Assembly: GCF_002846415.1 (NCBI RefSeq)
Contig: NZ_PJMX01000001.1
Span: 4,030,001-4,094,000 of the forward strand
DNA: 64,000 nucleotides
Reading direction: 5' to 3'
DNA from: Streptomyces sp. TLI_146
GTDB taxonomy: Bacteria; Actinomycetota; Actinomycetes; Streptomycetales; Streptomycetaceae
The notes under the pieces were generated by a model. It saw nothing but the letters and a program-made list of their open reading frames with translations, made no database searches and had not been told where the DNA came from. Numbering within the stretch: position 1 is the first letter of the stretch; every line of letters starts with the position of its first letter. Shown here piece after piece: positions 34,392 to 42,980 of this stretch. The position numbers and the translations under genes are program-made.

Positions 34392-35660
34392 TCAGCTGCC
34401 GGCGCAGTACGACATCAGCGTGTCGTGGTTCGCCTTGAACTGGTCGTAGACCGCGTCGTCGTTGATCTTCAGGATCGTCTCGTCGTTGGAGCGCAGCGCC
34501 TGCCACGAGTAGTTGTGGCTGCCGGTCCAGACGACCTTCTCGTTGGCGACGCCCTCGTACGTGCCGTTCACCAGCAGGTACTTGGAGTGGATGCCGATGT
34601 TGGTGGTGTGCCCGGCGGGCGGGGTCTCCCAGCACTCGACGCGCCCGGTGAGCTGCCCGTACAGGATCGACTCGACGGTCTTGCCCATCGACGGGACGCC
34701 CGTGCCGCCGCCGTTAGGGTTGGCGTCGGCCGCGAGGTACACCTTGCAGCCCGCGTCCACCATCGAGGCGAGCTTGGTGGCGATCTGGTCGCGGTAGAAG
34801 AGGTTGGCCGCCATCCGCACCTCGGAGTGCTGGGTGGAGGAGCAGGTGACCTTGTCGAGGATCAGCTTGACCGTGTCGGTGGCCGGGTCCGTCGAGTAGG
34901 TGGTGCCGGACGTCTCCTTGCGGGGGAAGAAGTACGTCTTGTAGTCCGGGTCGGTCGAACTGATCGGCGTGGAGTAGTAGTTGTTGTTGCTGGTGCCCGA
35001 GGAGCCGTTGGTCACCTGGTCGTTGAAGTACGCCTGGTAGTTGGCGTAGAGACCGGCGTCGACCAGGGTGACGGCGTTGTTGAAGAGGTCGGTGCGCTGG
35101 GTGCCCGACATGTTGGCCGAGGTCTGCACGACGACGTTGTCCGCGCCTCCCGTGTGGGAGAAGAGGAAGAACTTGTTGTGGTTGATCGAGCCGTCGTCGT
35201 CGGCGTTCAGCTTGCGGTTGGCGATGCAGGCGCGGCCCTGCGGGCAGGACAGGATCCAAGACGCCTTGGTGCGGTCGGTGCCGAGCGCGGCGGCCAGGTT
35301 CTCGTACTCGCCGCCCTTGGTCAGCTCGCTGCCGTCCGGCTTGAAGTTGTGCGACTTGTAGTCGACCACGAGCTTCACGGAGACGCCGCGGTCCTTCGCG
35401 GCGATCAGCGCGGTGCGCAGGACGTCGTCGGTGAAGGTGTACATCGACATCTGGACGGTGCTGCCCGCGGGGGCGTCGTTCACCAGCGAGACGACGTAGT
35501 CGCGGATCTTGTCCTGCTCGGCGGTGGAGCCGGAGGGGTCGTTGAAGATCGCGCCGTTGGTGACGGTGACCGTGTCCGCCTCAGCCGCGCCCGGCGCGGC
35601 GAAGGCGGACATCAGGGCAACGGTCAGGCCGAGGAGCCAGGTTCTGCGGTGGCGGTGCAC
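34392..35660 (-). CDS. Secreted phospholipase-D-like protein
   Basis: A 422-residue secreted protein. A typical signal peptide (HRHRRTWLLGLTVALMSAFAAPGAAEA) precedes the mature part. Two PLD half-domains are visible: first H-N-K in SINHNKFFLF and SANMS, second H-S-K in IGIHSKYLLV with GSHNYS. The acidic residue of the HxKxxxxD motif is Ser in the first half and Asn in the second, so the enzyme is atypical. It might cut phosphodiesters (phospholipid or nucleic acid) or bind them. GTG at 35660 is five bases behind GGAG; the frame upstream of this is not signal-like. Confidence 0.85.
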   Translation of the reverse strand: MHRHRRTWLLGLTVALMSAFAAPGAAEADTVTVTNGAIFNDPSGSTAEQDKIRDYVVSLVNDAPAGSTVQMSMYTFTDDVLRTALIAAKDRGVSVKLVVDYKSHNFKPDGSELTKGGEYENLAAALGTDRTKASWILSCPQGRACIANRKLNADDDGSINHNKFFLFSHTGGADNVVVQTSANMSGTQRTDLFNNAVTLVDAGLYANYQAYFNDQVTNGSSGTSNNNYYSTPISSTDPDYKTYFFPRKETSGTTYSTDPATDTVKLILDKVTCSSTQHSEVRMAANLFYRDQIATKLASMVDAGCKVYLAADANPNGGGTGVPSMGKTVESILYGQLTGRVECWETPPAGHTTNIGIHSKYLLVNGTYEGVANEKVVWTGSHNYSWQALRSNDETILKINDDAVYDQFKANHDTLMSYCAGS

Positions 35661-35742
35661 AGGAACTCCATATATGGCATATGCATGACAATTCGGACTC
35701 CGGGACGCCGCCCGGGTTGCCGAACGTATCATTCCGGCCGCG

Positions 35743-35805
35743 GGCCGTCTTGGGCTGGTCGCGCCCAAGCGGCGGAGCCGCACATGTCACCGCCCCGCGC
35801 CCCTA
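35743..35805 (+). repeat. Interrupted copy of the intergenic repeat
   Basis: The left half (GGCTGGTCGCGC) and right half (CCCCGCGCCCCTAA) of the common repeat are present in the right order, but 28 bases rich in GCGGCGGAGCCGC are inserted between them, where the AGTT of the core would be. It lies between the PLD-like gene and the cyclopropane synthase-like gene, both on the minus strand. Confidence 0.6.
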
Positions 35806-35828
35806 ATCGGCGCCCCAAAGGGGCGCAC

Positions 35829-37130
35829 TCAAGACGCGCTTCCCCAACTCCTCGACCGCAGCGGCATCCCCGACCGCCCACCCTCCGGAGTCCGCACCGC
35901 CAGGATCTGGTTGACCCCGATCCTGTTGCGCTCGAAGGACAGGGCCGAGGCGGCCATGTAGAGCCGCCAGACCCGGGCCCGGCCGGGGGTGGTCAGCCGT
36001 ACCGCCCGCTCCCAGCCCGCCTCCAGATTGCGCACCCACTGACGCAGCGTCAGCCCGTAGTGCTCGCGGATGGCCTCCACGTCGCGCGCCTCGAAACCCG
36101 CGTCCTCCAGGGTCGAGAGCGTCCGCCCGAGCGGGGCCAGCTCGCCGTCGGGGAAGACGTACGCGTCGATGAACTCGTCCACGTGGTACGCCGCCTCGTC
36201 CCCCTCGGGGCGCCGGGCGATCTGGTGGTTGAGCAGCCGGCCGCCGTCCTTCAGCAGGGCGTACAGGTCGTCCGCGTACTCCCGGTAGCGCACCGAGCCG
36301 ACGTGTTCGGCCATCCCGATCGAGGAGACGGCGTCGTAGGGACCGTCCCGTACGTCCCGGTAGTCCTGCACCCGGATCTCGATCCGGTCGGCCAGGCCCT
36401 CCTCGGCGACGCGCTTGCGGGCGTAGGCGGCCTGTTCGGCACTGAGCGTGACGCCGACGACCTGGGCGCCGTGGTGGCGGGCGGCGTGCAGGGCCAGCGA
36501 ACCCCAGCCGCAGCCGACGTCGAGCAGCCGGTCCCCCTCCTTCAGGCCGAGCTTGCGGCAGATCAGCTCCAGCTTGTCGCGCTGGGCCTCCTCCAGGGTG
36601 GCGTCGGGGCGCTCCCAGTAGGCGCACGAGTAGACCATCGAGGGGCCGAGCACCAGCTCGTAGAAGGCATTGCCCACGTCGTAGTGGTGGCTGACGGCCC
36701 GCTTGTCGCGGCGTCTGGTGTGCAGCCGGCCGGTGCGGCGGCGCAGCTCCTCGGCGGGCGGGGCGGGCGGCGGCAGGGGGCCCGCGAGCCGCAGCAGCTC
36801 CCGGGCGGCGGCCCGCAGCCTCGGGTCGCGTACGGGATGGACCGCGTCCTTGGGGTCGCCGCCGCGGTCCCAGACCAGCCCGGCCATCAGGTCCAGGGCC
36901 CGATAGAGGTCGCCCTCGATGTCGAGCTCGCCGGCCACCCAGGCGCGCGCCAGGCCCAGTTCGCCCGGCTTCCACAGCAGTCGGCGCAGGGCGCGGCGGT
37001 GGTGCAGCACGACGACGGGGGCGCCCGGCGGGCCCGCCTCGCTGCCGTCCCAGGCGCGGATGCGGACCGGAAGGGCCTCGCCCAGGAGCTCGCGGGCGAG
37101 AGCGGTCAGCCGCGTCGCGGCGTCGGCCAT
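35829..37130 (-). CDS. Cyclopropane-fatty-acyl-phospholipid synthase family methyltransferase
   Basis: A 433-residue SAM-dependent methyltransferase. The family motif HHYDVGNAFYELVLGPSMVYSCAYW precedes the SAM site LLDVGCGWGSLALHAARHH, with acidic Glu/Asp missing from the usual post-II position but VTLSAEQ conserved. EHVGSVRYREY and the C-terminal YMAASALSFERNRIGVNQIL match the group that methylenates or methylates unsaturated fatty acyl chains of membrane lipids. ATG at 37130 has GGAGG eight bases upstream. It runs ahead of the PLD gene but with its own gap and repeat, so co-transcription is unlikely. Confidence 0.9.
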   Translation of the reverse strand: MADAATRLTALARELLGEALPVRIRAWDGSEAGPPGAPVVVLHHRRALRRLLWKPGELGLARAWVAGELDIEGDLYRALDLMAGLVWDRGGDPKDAVHPVRDPRLRAAARELLRLAGPLPPPAPPAEELRRRTGRLHTRRRDKRAVSHHYDVGNAFYELVLGPSMVYSCAYWERPDATLEEAQRDKLELICRKLGLKEGDRLLDVGCGWGSLALHAARHHGAQVVGVTLSAEQAAYARKRVAEEGLADRIEIRVQDYRDVRDGPYDAVSSIGMAEHVGSVRYREYADDLYALLKDGGRLLNHQIARRPEGDEAAYHVDEFIDAYVFPDGELAPLGRTLSTLEDAGFEARDVEAIREHYGLTLRQWVRNLEAGWERAVRLTTPGRARVWRLYMAASALSFERNRIGVNQILAVRTPEGGRSGMPLRSRSWGSAS

Positions 37131-37295
37131 GGCGCACACCTCCGTGAAGTCGACCCCCACATGCCCAGCACCCCGGACAACAGTGCCCCGGCCACCGGCT
37201 TTCCCGCTACAGCGCCACGGGCGTACATCGGCGGCGCGAGGGTGACGGCCGCGGGTGACGGCCACAGCAGACGGCCTCCGGGCGGGGCACGCACG

Positions 37296-37339
37296 CCGAA
37301 GGGGCCGTCCGCACCACGGATGGCGGACGGCCCCTTCGG
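37296..37339 (-). terminator. Terminator after the NADH dehydrogenase gene
   Basis: CCGAAGGGGCCGTCCGC (37296-37312) and GCGGACGGCCCCTTCGG (37323-37339) form a perfect 17-bp stem with a 10-base loop, 24 bases after the stop of the minus-strand gene. Confidence 0.88.
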
Positions 37340-37363
37340 GACGTACTCAGCAGGTGACCGAGG

Positions 37364-38749
37364 TCAGGAGGCCTTGGCCTTCTCCTCGACCTTGTCCTTC
37401 GCGGCCGGGGCCGGAGCGGGCTTGGCGGCCTCGTAGAACTCCTCGCGCGGCGACTCCATGGCGCCGAGCGAGACGACCTCGCGCTTCAGGAACATCGCGA
37501 GGGTCCAGTCGGCGAAGACGCGGATCTTGCGGTTCCAGGTGGGCACGGCCAGACCGTGGTAGCCACGGTGCATGTACCAGGCGAGACGGCCCTTGAGCTT
37601 GATCTTCATCTTGCCCATGACGATCATCGCGACGCCCTTGTGGAGGCCGAGGCCCGCCACCGCACCCTTGTTGGCGTGCGCGTACTCCTTCTGCGGGAAG
37701 CCCCGCATGCCGGAGACCACGTTGTCGCCGAGGACCTTGGCCTGGCGCAGCGCGTGCTGGGCGTTCGGCGGGCACCAGGCGTTCTCGACCCCGGCCTTGC
37801 GGGCGGCGAGGTCCGGGACCTGGGCGTTGTCGCCCGCGGCCCAGATGTAGTCGGTGCCCTGGACCTGGAGGGTCGGGGCGGTGTCGACGTGGCCGCGCGG
37901 GCCGAGCGGCAGGCCGAAGCGGGCCAGCGCCGGGTTGGGCTTGACGCCCGCGGTCCACACGATGGTGTTGGAGTCGACCTCGAGGCCGTTCTTCAGCACG
38001 ACGTGGCCGTCGACGCAGGAGTCCATGGAGGTCGAGAGGTAGATCTCGACACCGCGGCCCTCAAGGTGCTCCTTGCCCCACTTGCCGAGCTGCGGCCCGA
38101 CCTCGGGGAGGATCTTGTCGGCGGCGTCGACCAGGATGAAGCGCATGTCCTCGCGCTTCACGTTGGTGTAGTACTTGGCCGCGTCGCGGGCCATGTCCTC
38201 GACCTCGCCGATCGTCTCGGCGCCGGCGAAGCCACCACCCACGAAGACGAAGGTCAGCGCCTTGCGGCGGACGTCCTCGTCGGTCGTGGAGTCGGCCTTG
38301 TCCAGCTGCTCCAGGACGTGGTTGCGCAGTCCGATGGCCTCCTCGACGCCCTTCATGCCGATGCCCTGCTCGGCGAGGCCGGGGATCGGGAAGGTGCGGG
38401 AGACCGCGCCGAGGGCGACGACCAGGTAGTCGAAGGGCAGCTCGTAGGCCTCGCCGACGAGCGGCGCGACCGTGGCGACCTTGCGGTCCTGGTCGATGCT
38501 GGTGACACGGCCGGTGAGCACCTCGGCTCCGCGCACGACGCGTCGCAGCGGGACGACGACGTGGCGCGGGGAGATGCTGCCTGCGGCGGCTTCGGGGAGG
38601 AAGGGCTGGTACGTCATGTACGACCGCGGGTCGACGACCGTGACGGTCGCCTCGGCGTAGCGCATCTTCTTGAGAATGCGCCGTGCCGCGTACAGGCCTA
38701 CGTACCCACCGCCTACGACGAGGATTCGGGGACGCTCCGTGGTGCTCAT
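37364..38749 (-). CDS. Type II NADH dehydrogenase (NAD(P)/FAD-dependent oxidoreductase)
   Basis: A 461-residue flavoprotein. FAD binds at ILVVGGGYVGLYAARRI (residues about 8-25), NADH at FVFVGGGFAGAETIGEV (about 170-186), and the conserved GDNAQVPD and AQ-x3-QA-like (NAQHALRQAKVL) segments belong to the NDH-2 group, which reduces quinone without proton pumping. The C-terminal third has amphipathic stretches (RLAWYMHRGYHGLAVPTW) for membrane attachment and an Ala/Lys/Pro-rich tail. ATG at 38749 is chosen because MSTTERPRILVVGGG matches the family start. Followed by a 17-bp hairpin terminator. Confidence 0.92.
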   Translation of the reverse strand: MSTTERPRILVVGGGYVGLYAARRILKKMRYAEATVTVVDPRSYMTYQPFLPEAAAGSISPRHVVVPLRRVVRGAEVLTGRVTSIDQDRKVATVAPLVGEAYELPFDYLVVALGAVSRTFPIPGLAEQGIGMKGVEEAIGLRNHVLEQLDKADSTTDEDVRRKALTFVFVGGGFAGAETIGEVEDMARDAAKYYTNVKREDMRFILVDAADKILPEVGPQLGKWGKEHLEGRGVEIYLSTSMDSCVDGHVVLKNGLEVDSNTIVWTAGVKPNPALARFGLPLGPRGHVDTAPTLQVQGTDYIWAAGDNAQVPDLAARKAGVENAWCPPNAQHALRQAKVLGDNVVSGMRGFPQKEYAHANKGAVAGLGLHKGVAMIVMGKMKIKLKGRLAWYMHRGYHGLAVPTWNRKIRVFADWTLAMFLKREVVSLGAMESPREEFYEAAKPAPAPAAKDKVEEKAKAS

Positions 38750-39093
38750 GCCATCGAGTATCCACCCCCCTGTGGACCCTCGCTCGTGCGCCCCTTCACA
38801 AGGTCCGACGGACCCTCTGCTACACTTCGCGGCCCACGTGACCCAAGTCATGGTGCACAGAGGGAACCACGGTGTAGGGGAGAAAGTTGTTCACCCCTCC
38901 TGAACTGGCCCTCACACGGTTCCGCGGGCTAGACCACCGGGCCGCGACACACGCCCGTAACATACGGTCCGCCCCTTGGATCGCGCCCCGTTGAGCCTCT
39001 GGACCTACAGAAGAGAGGCCCATGGCCCTCGATCGGGGCCAACTGACGGGTTTTCCTTGTGAAGAACTTCACGAACTTTCTTGCGGAGGGTGG
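38750..39093. other. Intergenic region between ndh-type gene and ppx
   Basis: No gene is seen in these bases. The region must contain the promoter of the NADH dehydrogenase gene, read to the left; TGTAGC-like -10 sequences near 38820 are possible but no convincing -35 goes with them. A small dyad near 38870-38900 (GTGTAGGGGAG...CACCCCTCC) is weak. Confidence 0.35.
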
Positions 39094-39122
39094 CCCGGAG
39101 GGCCCTTCCCAGGCCCTCCGGG
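39094..39122 (-). terminator. Terminator of the eno-ppx gene run
   Basis: CCCGGAGGGCC and GGCCCTCCGGG form a perfect 11-bp stem with a 7-base loop just after the stop of ppx, the last gene of the minus-strand run. Confidence 0.8.
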
Positions 39123-39129
39123 ACCCCTT

Positions 39130-40044
39130 TCACGCGATCGACCAGGCGATTCCGTCGAGGATGTCGTGCTCGCTGACCACGACCTCGTCCGCGCCCGTGC
39201 GCTCCATGACCGCCAGCAGGACCAGCGCGCCCGCCGCGATCACGTCGATCCGGCCCGGGTGCAGCACCGGGATCGCCGTGCGCTCCTCGTGGGTCGAGGC
39301 GAGCAGGCGCTCGGTGACCGCGCGGACCTGCTCGTAGGAGATACGGGAGTGGTGGATCGCCGCCGAGTCGTACGCCTTCAGATCGAGCGCGATCGCGGCG
39401 ACCGTGGTCACCGAACCGGCCAGGCCCACCAGCGTGCGGGGCTCGCGCAGCGGGACCGTCCGCTCGGCGAGGTCGAGGGCGCTCTCGACGTCCGCCCTTA
39501 TCGCCGCGATCTGCTCGGGCGTCGCCGGGTCGCCGGGGTGGTGGCGCTCGGTCATCCGGACGCAGCCGACGTCCACGGACCGGGCCGCGCGCACGTGCCG
39601 GGAGCCGACCACGAACTCGGTGGAGCCGCCGCCGATGTCGACCACCAGGTAGTCGCCGTCGGCGTGGAGCTCCTTGGTGGCGCCGGTGAAGGAGAACTCG
39701 GCCTCCTGGTCGCCGGTGATCACCTCGGGCTCGACGCCCAGGATGTCCAGGACGCCCCGGACGAACTCGTCGCGGTTCTCCGCGTCGCGGGAGGCGGAGG
39801 TGGCGACGAAGCGCAGCCGCTCGGCGCCGAACTCCTTGATGACCGCGGCGTACTCGCGGCAGGCCGCGAAGGTGCGCTCCAGGGCCTCGGGGGCGAGGCG
39901 GCCGGTGCGGTCGACGCCCTGGCCCAGGCGCACGATCGTCATACGGCGGTCCAGGTCGACCAGTTCGCCCGTCGCCGGGTCGCAGTCGGCGACCAGGAGG
40001 CGGATCGAGTTCGTACCGCAGTCGATGGCGGCGACGCGGGTCAC
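39130..40044 (-). CDS. ppx: Ppx/GppA family exopolyphosphatase
   Basis: A 304-residue member of the ASKHA phosphatase fold: AIDCGTNSIRLLVAD is phosphate loop 1 and LVVDIGGGSTEFVVG phosphate loop 2, with VATSASRDAENRDEF and GLAGSVTTVAAIAL between and after. It is the short, single-module type found next to enolase in actinobacteria, and is likely to split terminal phosphate from polyphosphate or convert pppGpp. GTG at 40044 overlaps the stop of the DUF501 gene as GTGA, so translation is coupled. An upstream start at 40185 inside that gene is rejected. Confidence 0.92.
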   Translation of the reverse strand: MTRVAAIDCGTNSIRLLVADCDPATGELVDLDRRMTIVRLGQGVDRTGRLAPEALERTFAACREYAAVIKEFGAERLRFVATSASRDAENRDEFVRGVLDILGVEPEVITGDQEAEFSFTGATKELHADGDYLVVDIGGGSTEFVVGSRHVRAARSVDVGCVRMTERHHPGDPATPEQIAAIRADVESALDLAERTVPLREPRTLVGLAGSVTTVAAIALDLKAYDSAAIHHSRISYEQVRAVTERLLASTHEERTAIPVLHPGRIDVIAAGALVLLAVMERTGADEVVVSEHDILDGIAWSIA

Positions 40045-40577
40045 TTGGCGTCCTCCCCCGGCGCGCAGGGCGTCACGCACGGGCCCTTCGCCCACCACTC
40101 GGGCAGCATCGCGATCGCCTCGTCGCCCAGCGGGTTCACCCCGGGCCCGGCCGCCAGCGAGTGGCCGACGAGCACGTGCAGGCACTTCACGCGGTCCGGC
40201 ATGCCGCCCGCGCTCGGGAAGCCCTCCAGGACCTCGATGGCGTCGCGGCGGGCGATGTAGTCCTCGTGGGCGGCGCGGTAGGCCGCGGCCAGCTCGGGGT
40301 CGGTCGCCAGACGCTCCGTCATCTCCTTCATGACGCCGTTGGCCTCAAGCGTGCCGATCGCCGACGCGGCCCGCGGGCAGCTCAGGTAGTACGTCGTCGG
40401 GAACGGCGTGCCGTCGGGCAGCCGGGGGGCCGTCTCGACCACGTCCGGGTTGCCGCACGGGCAGCGGTGCGCGATCGCGCGCAGTCCGCGCGGCGGACGG
40501 CCCAGCTGCTCCTGGAAGGCGGCGATGTCCGCGGCGGTCGGCTCGGTGTGGGGAGTCTGGGGCGGGGGCGTTTCCAT
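40041..40577 (-). CDS. DUF501 family protein
   Basis: A 178-residue protein with the hallmarks of DUF501: IAHRCPCGNPDVVETAPRL with paired cysteines, FPTTYYLSCPRAASAIGTLEANG, and the C-terminal CLHVLVGHSLAAGPGVNPLGDEAI. The Cys residues (CPC, SC, KC, TPC) suggest a metal site. It stands between the ftsB-like gene and ppx in actinobacteria generally, which hints at a shared role in cell wall or phosphate physiology, but no activity is known. Coupled to ppx by a 4-base overlap. Confidence 0.88.
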   Translation of the reverse strand: METPPPQTPHTEPTAADIAAFQEQLGRPPRGLRAIAHRCPCGNPDVVETAPRLPDGTPFPTTYYLSCPRAASAIGTLEANGVMKEMTERLATDPELAAAYRAAHEDYIARRDAIEVLEGFPSAGGMPDRVKCLHVLVGHSLAAGPGVNPLGDEAIAMLPEWWAKGPCVTPCAPGEDAK

Positions 40578-40640
40578 CGCGGTGTCTGTCTCAGTCTCTG
40601 TCTGTCTGGATCTGTCGCTGGCTGGATCTGTCGCTGACCG
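40578..40640. repeat. Low-complexity CTGTCTGT tract
   Basis: Repeats built from TGTCTGT/TCTGTCGCTG units fill the gap between the ftsB-like and DUF501 genes (for instance GGATCTGTCGCTGGCTGGATC and a second copy of GGATCTGTCGCTG). Such tracts can slip during replication and would change the leader of the DUF501 mRNA. Confidence 0.6.
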
Positions 40641-40648
40641 GCACGTCG

Positions 40649-41125
40649 TCAGTCGCCGGGGCGGTCGGTCTTGTCCACGCCGTCCCAGAGGTTCTGGTGC
40701 CAGGGGCGGCCGGTGGCGGCCTTGCCGTCGCGGCGGCCCTTGCCGGCCGACGGGTCGGTCACGGTGTAGCCGGTCTCGCCCGGAAACTGCATGTGCAGAT
40801 GCTCACGGGCCAGCCGCTTGATGTACGCGTCGTCCTGGAGCCGCGCCTTCTCGTCGCGCAGCCGCTCGACCTGCGCGGCCGCGTCGTGCTCCTTGCGGCG
40901 CTGCTCGGCGATGTCGCCGCGCTGCGACACGTACTGGCGCATCGGGTACGCGAGGGCCACCACCAGCGAGCACATCACCAGGGCGAGCAGGGCGGCGCGC
41001 CCGGTGAGCCGGGAGCGGCGCGCCTGGCGCTTGTTCTGGGAGCGGTAGACCCGGGCCGCGGTCTGCTCGCCGAGCACCTTGAGCCGGGCCGCGGTGGAGA
41101 ACCGGTCCCGGTTGCCCTTGGCCAT
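40649..41125 (-). CDS. Septum formation initiator family protein (FtsB/DivIC-like)
   Basis: A 158-residue bitopic membrane protein: basic cytoplasmic N terminus (SQNKRQARRSRLTGR), one membrane helix (AALLALVMCSLVVALAYPM), then a coiled coil (DIAEQRRKEHDAAAQVERLRDEKARLQDD as a heptad pattern) and the conserved YIKRLAREHLHMQFPGE that marks the FtsB/DivIC family. The partner would be FtsL-like and FtsQ in the divisome. Downstream of eno, as in other actinobacteria. The C-terminal tail is disordered and basic. Confidence 0.92.
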   Translation of the reverse strand: MAKGNRDRFSTAARLKVLGEQTAARVYRSQNKRQARRSRLTGRAALLALVMCSLVVALAYPMRQYVSQRGDIAEQRRKEHDAAAQVERLRDEKARLQDDAYIKRLAREHLHMQFPGETGYTVTDPSAGKGRRDGKAATGRPWHQNLWDGVDKTDRPGD

Positions 41126-41144
41126 GTCGCCCCGCTCCCCTCAC

Positions 41145-41198
41145 GTACGTACAACGTCCCCGGACACGGTACGGGACCGGGGCCGGGGACGTACGTAC
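41145..41198 (-). terminator. Hairpin between eno and the ftsB-like gene
   Basis: GTACGTAC-aac-GTCCCCGG (41145-41163) pairs with CCGGGGAC-GTACGTAC (41183-41198) as a 16-bp stem with a 3-base bulge. It may end or attenuate the abundant eno transcript before ftsB, or serve as a processing site. Confidence 0.6.
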
Positions 41199-41251
41199 GA
41201 CAGGGCGGTCTGCCCATGTCAGGACTGCTCAGCCGGTCAGTCGGCCGCTGG

Positions 41252-42532
41252 TCAGCCCTTGAAGCGCGGGAAGGCGCTGCGGCCCGCGTACACCGCGGCG
41301 TCGTCGAGGATCTCCTCGATGCGCAGCAGCTGGTTGTACTTGGCGACGCGGTCCGAGCGGGCCGGGGCGCCGGTCTTGATCTGGCCGCAGTTCACCGCGA
41401 CGGCGAGGTCGGCGATGGTGACGTCCTCGGTCTCGCCGGAGCGGTGGGACATCATGCACTTGAAGCCGTTGCGCTGGGCCATCTCGACGGCGTCCAGGGT
41501 CTCGGTCAGCGAACCGATCTGGTTGACCTTCACGAGCAGGGCGTTGGCGGAGCCCTCCTCGATGCCGCGGGCCAGGCGCTCCGGGTTGGTGACGAAGAGG
41601 TCGTCGCCGACGATCTGGACGCGGGCGCCCAGCTTGTCGGTGATGACCTTCCAGCCCGCCCAGTCGTCCTCGAACAGCGGGTCCTCGATGGACACCAGCG
41701 GGTAGGCGTCGACCAGGCCCTCGTAGTACTCGGTCATCTCGGCGGCCGAGCGGGACTGGCCCTCGAACTCGTACTTGCCGTCCTTGTAGAACTCGGACGC
41801 GGCGACGTCGAGCGCGAGCGCGATGTCCTTGCCCGGGGCGTAACCGGCCTCCTTGATGGCCTCGAGAATGAGGTCGAGGGCGGCGCGGTTGGACTCCAGG
41901 TTCGGGGCGAAGCCGCCCTCGTCGCCGAGGCCGGTGGACAGGCCCTTGCGCTTCAGGACGGCCTTGAGGGTGTGGTAGACCTCGGCACCCCAGCGCAGCG
42001 CCTCGGAGAAGGACTCCGCGCCGATCGGGGCGATCATGAACTCCTGGATGTCGACGTTGGAGTCGGCGTGCGACCCACCGTTGAGGATGTTCATCATCGG
42101 AACGGGCAGCAGGTGCGCGTTCGGGCCGCCCAGGTAGCGGAACAGCGGCAGGTCGCTGGCCTCGGAGGCGGCGTGGGCGACGGCGAGCGAGACGCCGAGG
42201 ATGGCGTTGGCGCCGAGCGAGCCCTTGTTGTCCGTGGCGTCCAGGTCGAACATCGCCTGGTCGATCAGGCGCTGCTCGGTGGCGTCGTAGCCGACGAGCT
42301 CCGGGCCGATCTGCTCGATCACGGCGAGGACGGCCTTCTCGACGCCCTTGCCCATGTAACGGCTGGGGTCGCCGTCACGGAGCTCAATGGCCTCGAAGGC
42401 ACCGGTGGAGGCACCCGAGGGGACGGCGGCACGGCCGGTGCTGCCGTCGTCGAGGCCGACCTCGACCTCGACCGTGGGGTTGCCTCGGGAGTCCAGGATT
42501 TCCCGGGCTACGACGACGTCGATGGACGGCAC
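41252..42532 (-). CDS. eno: Enolase
   Basis: A 426-residue glycolytic enzyme that interconverts 2-phosphoglycerate and phosphoenolpyruvate. REILDSRGNPTVEVEV, PSGASTGAFEAIELRDG, the metal ligands in ALDVAASEF, IEDPLFEDDW and GDDLFVTNPERL, the catalytic Lys in LVKVNQIGSLTE, and the signature MMSHRSGETEDVTIADLAVA are all there. GTG at 42532 (PSIDVVVAREI follows) is six bases behind AGAAGGAG; the ATG two codons upstream abuts that site and is not used. First gene of the run with the ftsB-like, DUF501 and ppx genes. Confidence 0.98.
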   Translation of the reverse strand: MPSIDVVVAREILDSRGNPTVEVEVGLDDGSTGRAAVPSGASTGAFEAIELRDGDPSRYMGKGVEKAVLAVIEQIGPELVGYDATEQRLIDQAMFDLDATDNKGSLGANAILGVSLAVAHAASEASDLPLFRYLGGPNAHLLPVPMMNILNGGSHADSNVDIQEFMIAPIGAESFSEALRWGAEVYHTLKAVLKRKGLSTGLGDEGGFAPNLESNRAALDLILEAIKEAGYAPGKDIALALDVAASEFYKDGKYEFEGQSRSAAEMTEYYEGLVDAYPLVSIEDPLFEDDWAGWKVITDKLGARVQIVGDDLFVTNPERLARGIEEGSANALLVKVNQIGSLTETLDAVEMAQRNGFKCMMSHRSGETEDVTIADLAVAVNCGQIKTGAPARSDRVAKYNQLLRIEEILDDAAVYAGRSAFPRFKG

Positions 42533-42763
42533 GAGCATCTCCTTCTGGGATGTGACGCGAATACGCCGGGCCGCGTGGTCCGGCACCCCTGAGCCTAACC
42601 GCCTCCGAGGCATCGGCCAGCCGACCGACCGGCCCGTGGGACGAAACGGGGGGCAAAATGTTCCCGAACAAAACAATCCCCCTGGCGGGGGTGGGGGCGG
42701 GACGGGTTCAGCTTTCAGCTGAGCGGGCCTCGCGGGGCGGGGGCGTGGATCGCCTGCGGGCCG

Positions 42764-42945
42764 CCTGTGGCTGGTCGCGCAGTTCCCCGCGCCCCTTGAA
42801 TGCGCCCCTGCGGGGCGCCCTGTAGGGGCGCGGGGAACTGCGCGCTCAGCCGTCGATCACCCGCAGCCGCGAAGCGAGGGGCCCGCCCCGGACCGGGCGA
42901 TCAAGGGGCGCGGGGAACTGCGCGCTCAGCCACCCACAGCCCGCA
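42764..42945. repeat. Repeat cluster in the gap between eno and the rpf gene
   Basis: One forward unit (about 42764-42798) and two reverse units (about 42824-42858 and 42903-42940) with core AGGGGCGCGGGGAACTGCGC; here the box next to the core reads GCTCAGCC in place of GACCAGCC. Forward and first reverse unit pair as a hairpin with 20-bp arms. The rest of 42533-42980 shows only the likely eno promoter area near 42650-42690, AT-rich with AACAAAACAAT, and no gene. Confidence 0.82.
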
Positions 42946-42980
42946 GCCGCGAAACTTAGCCCCGCACCCCGGCATCGCGC

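Noticed and set aside
31591..34635. A 1,014-residue minus-strand frame opposite the ABC permease
   Set aside because: The permease has clear FtsX features; the opposite frame is a low-complexity shadow.
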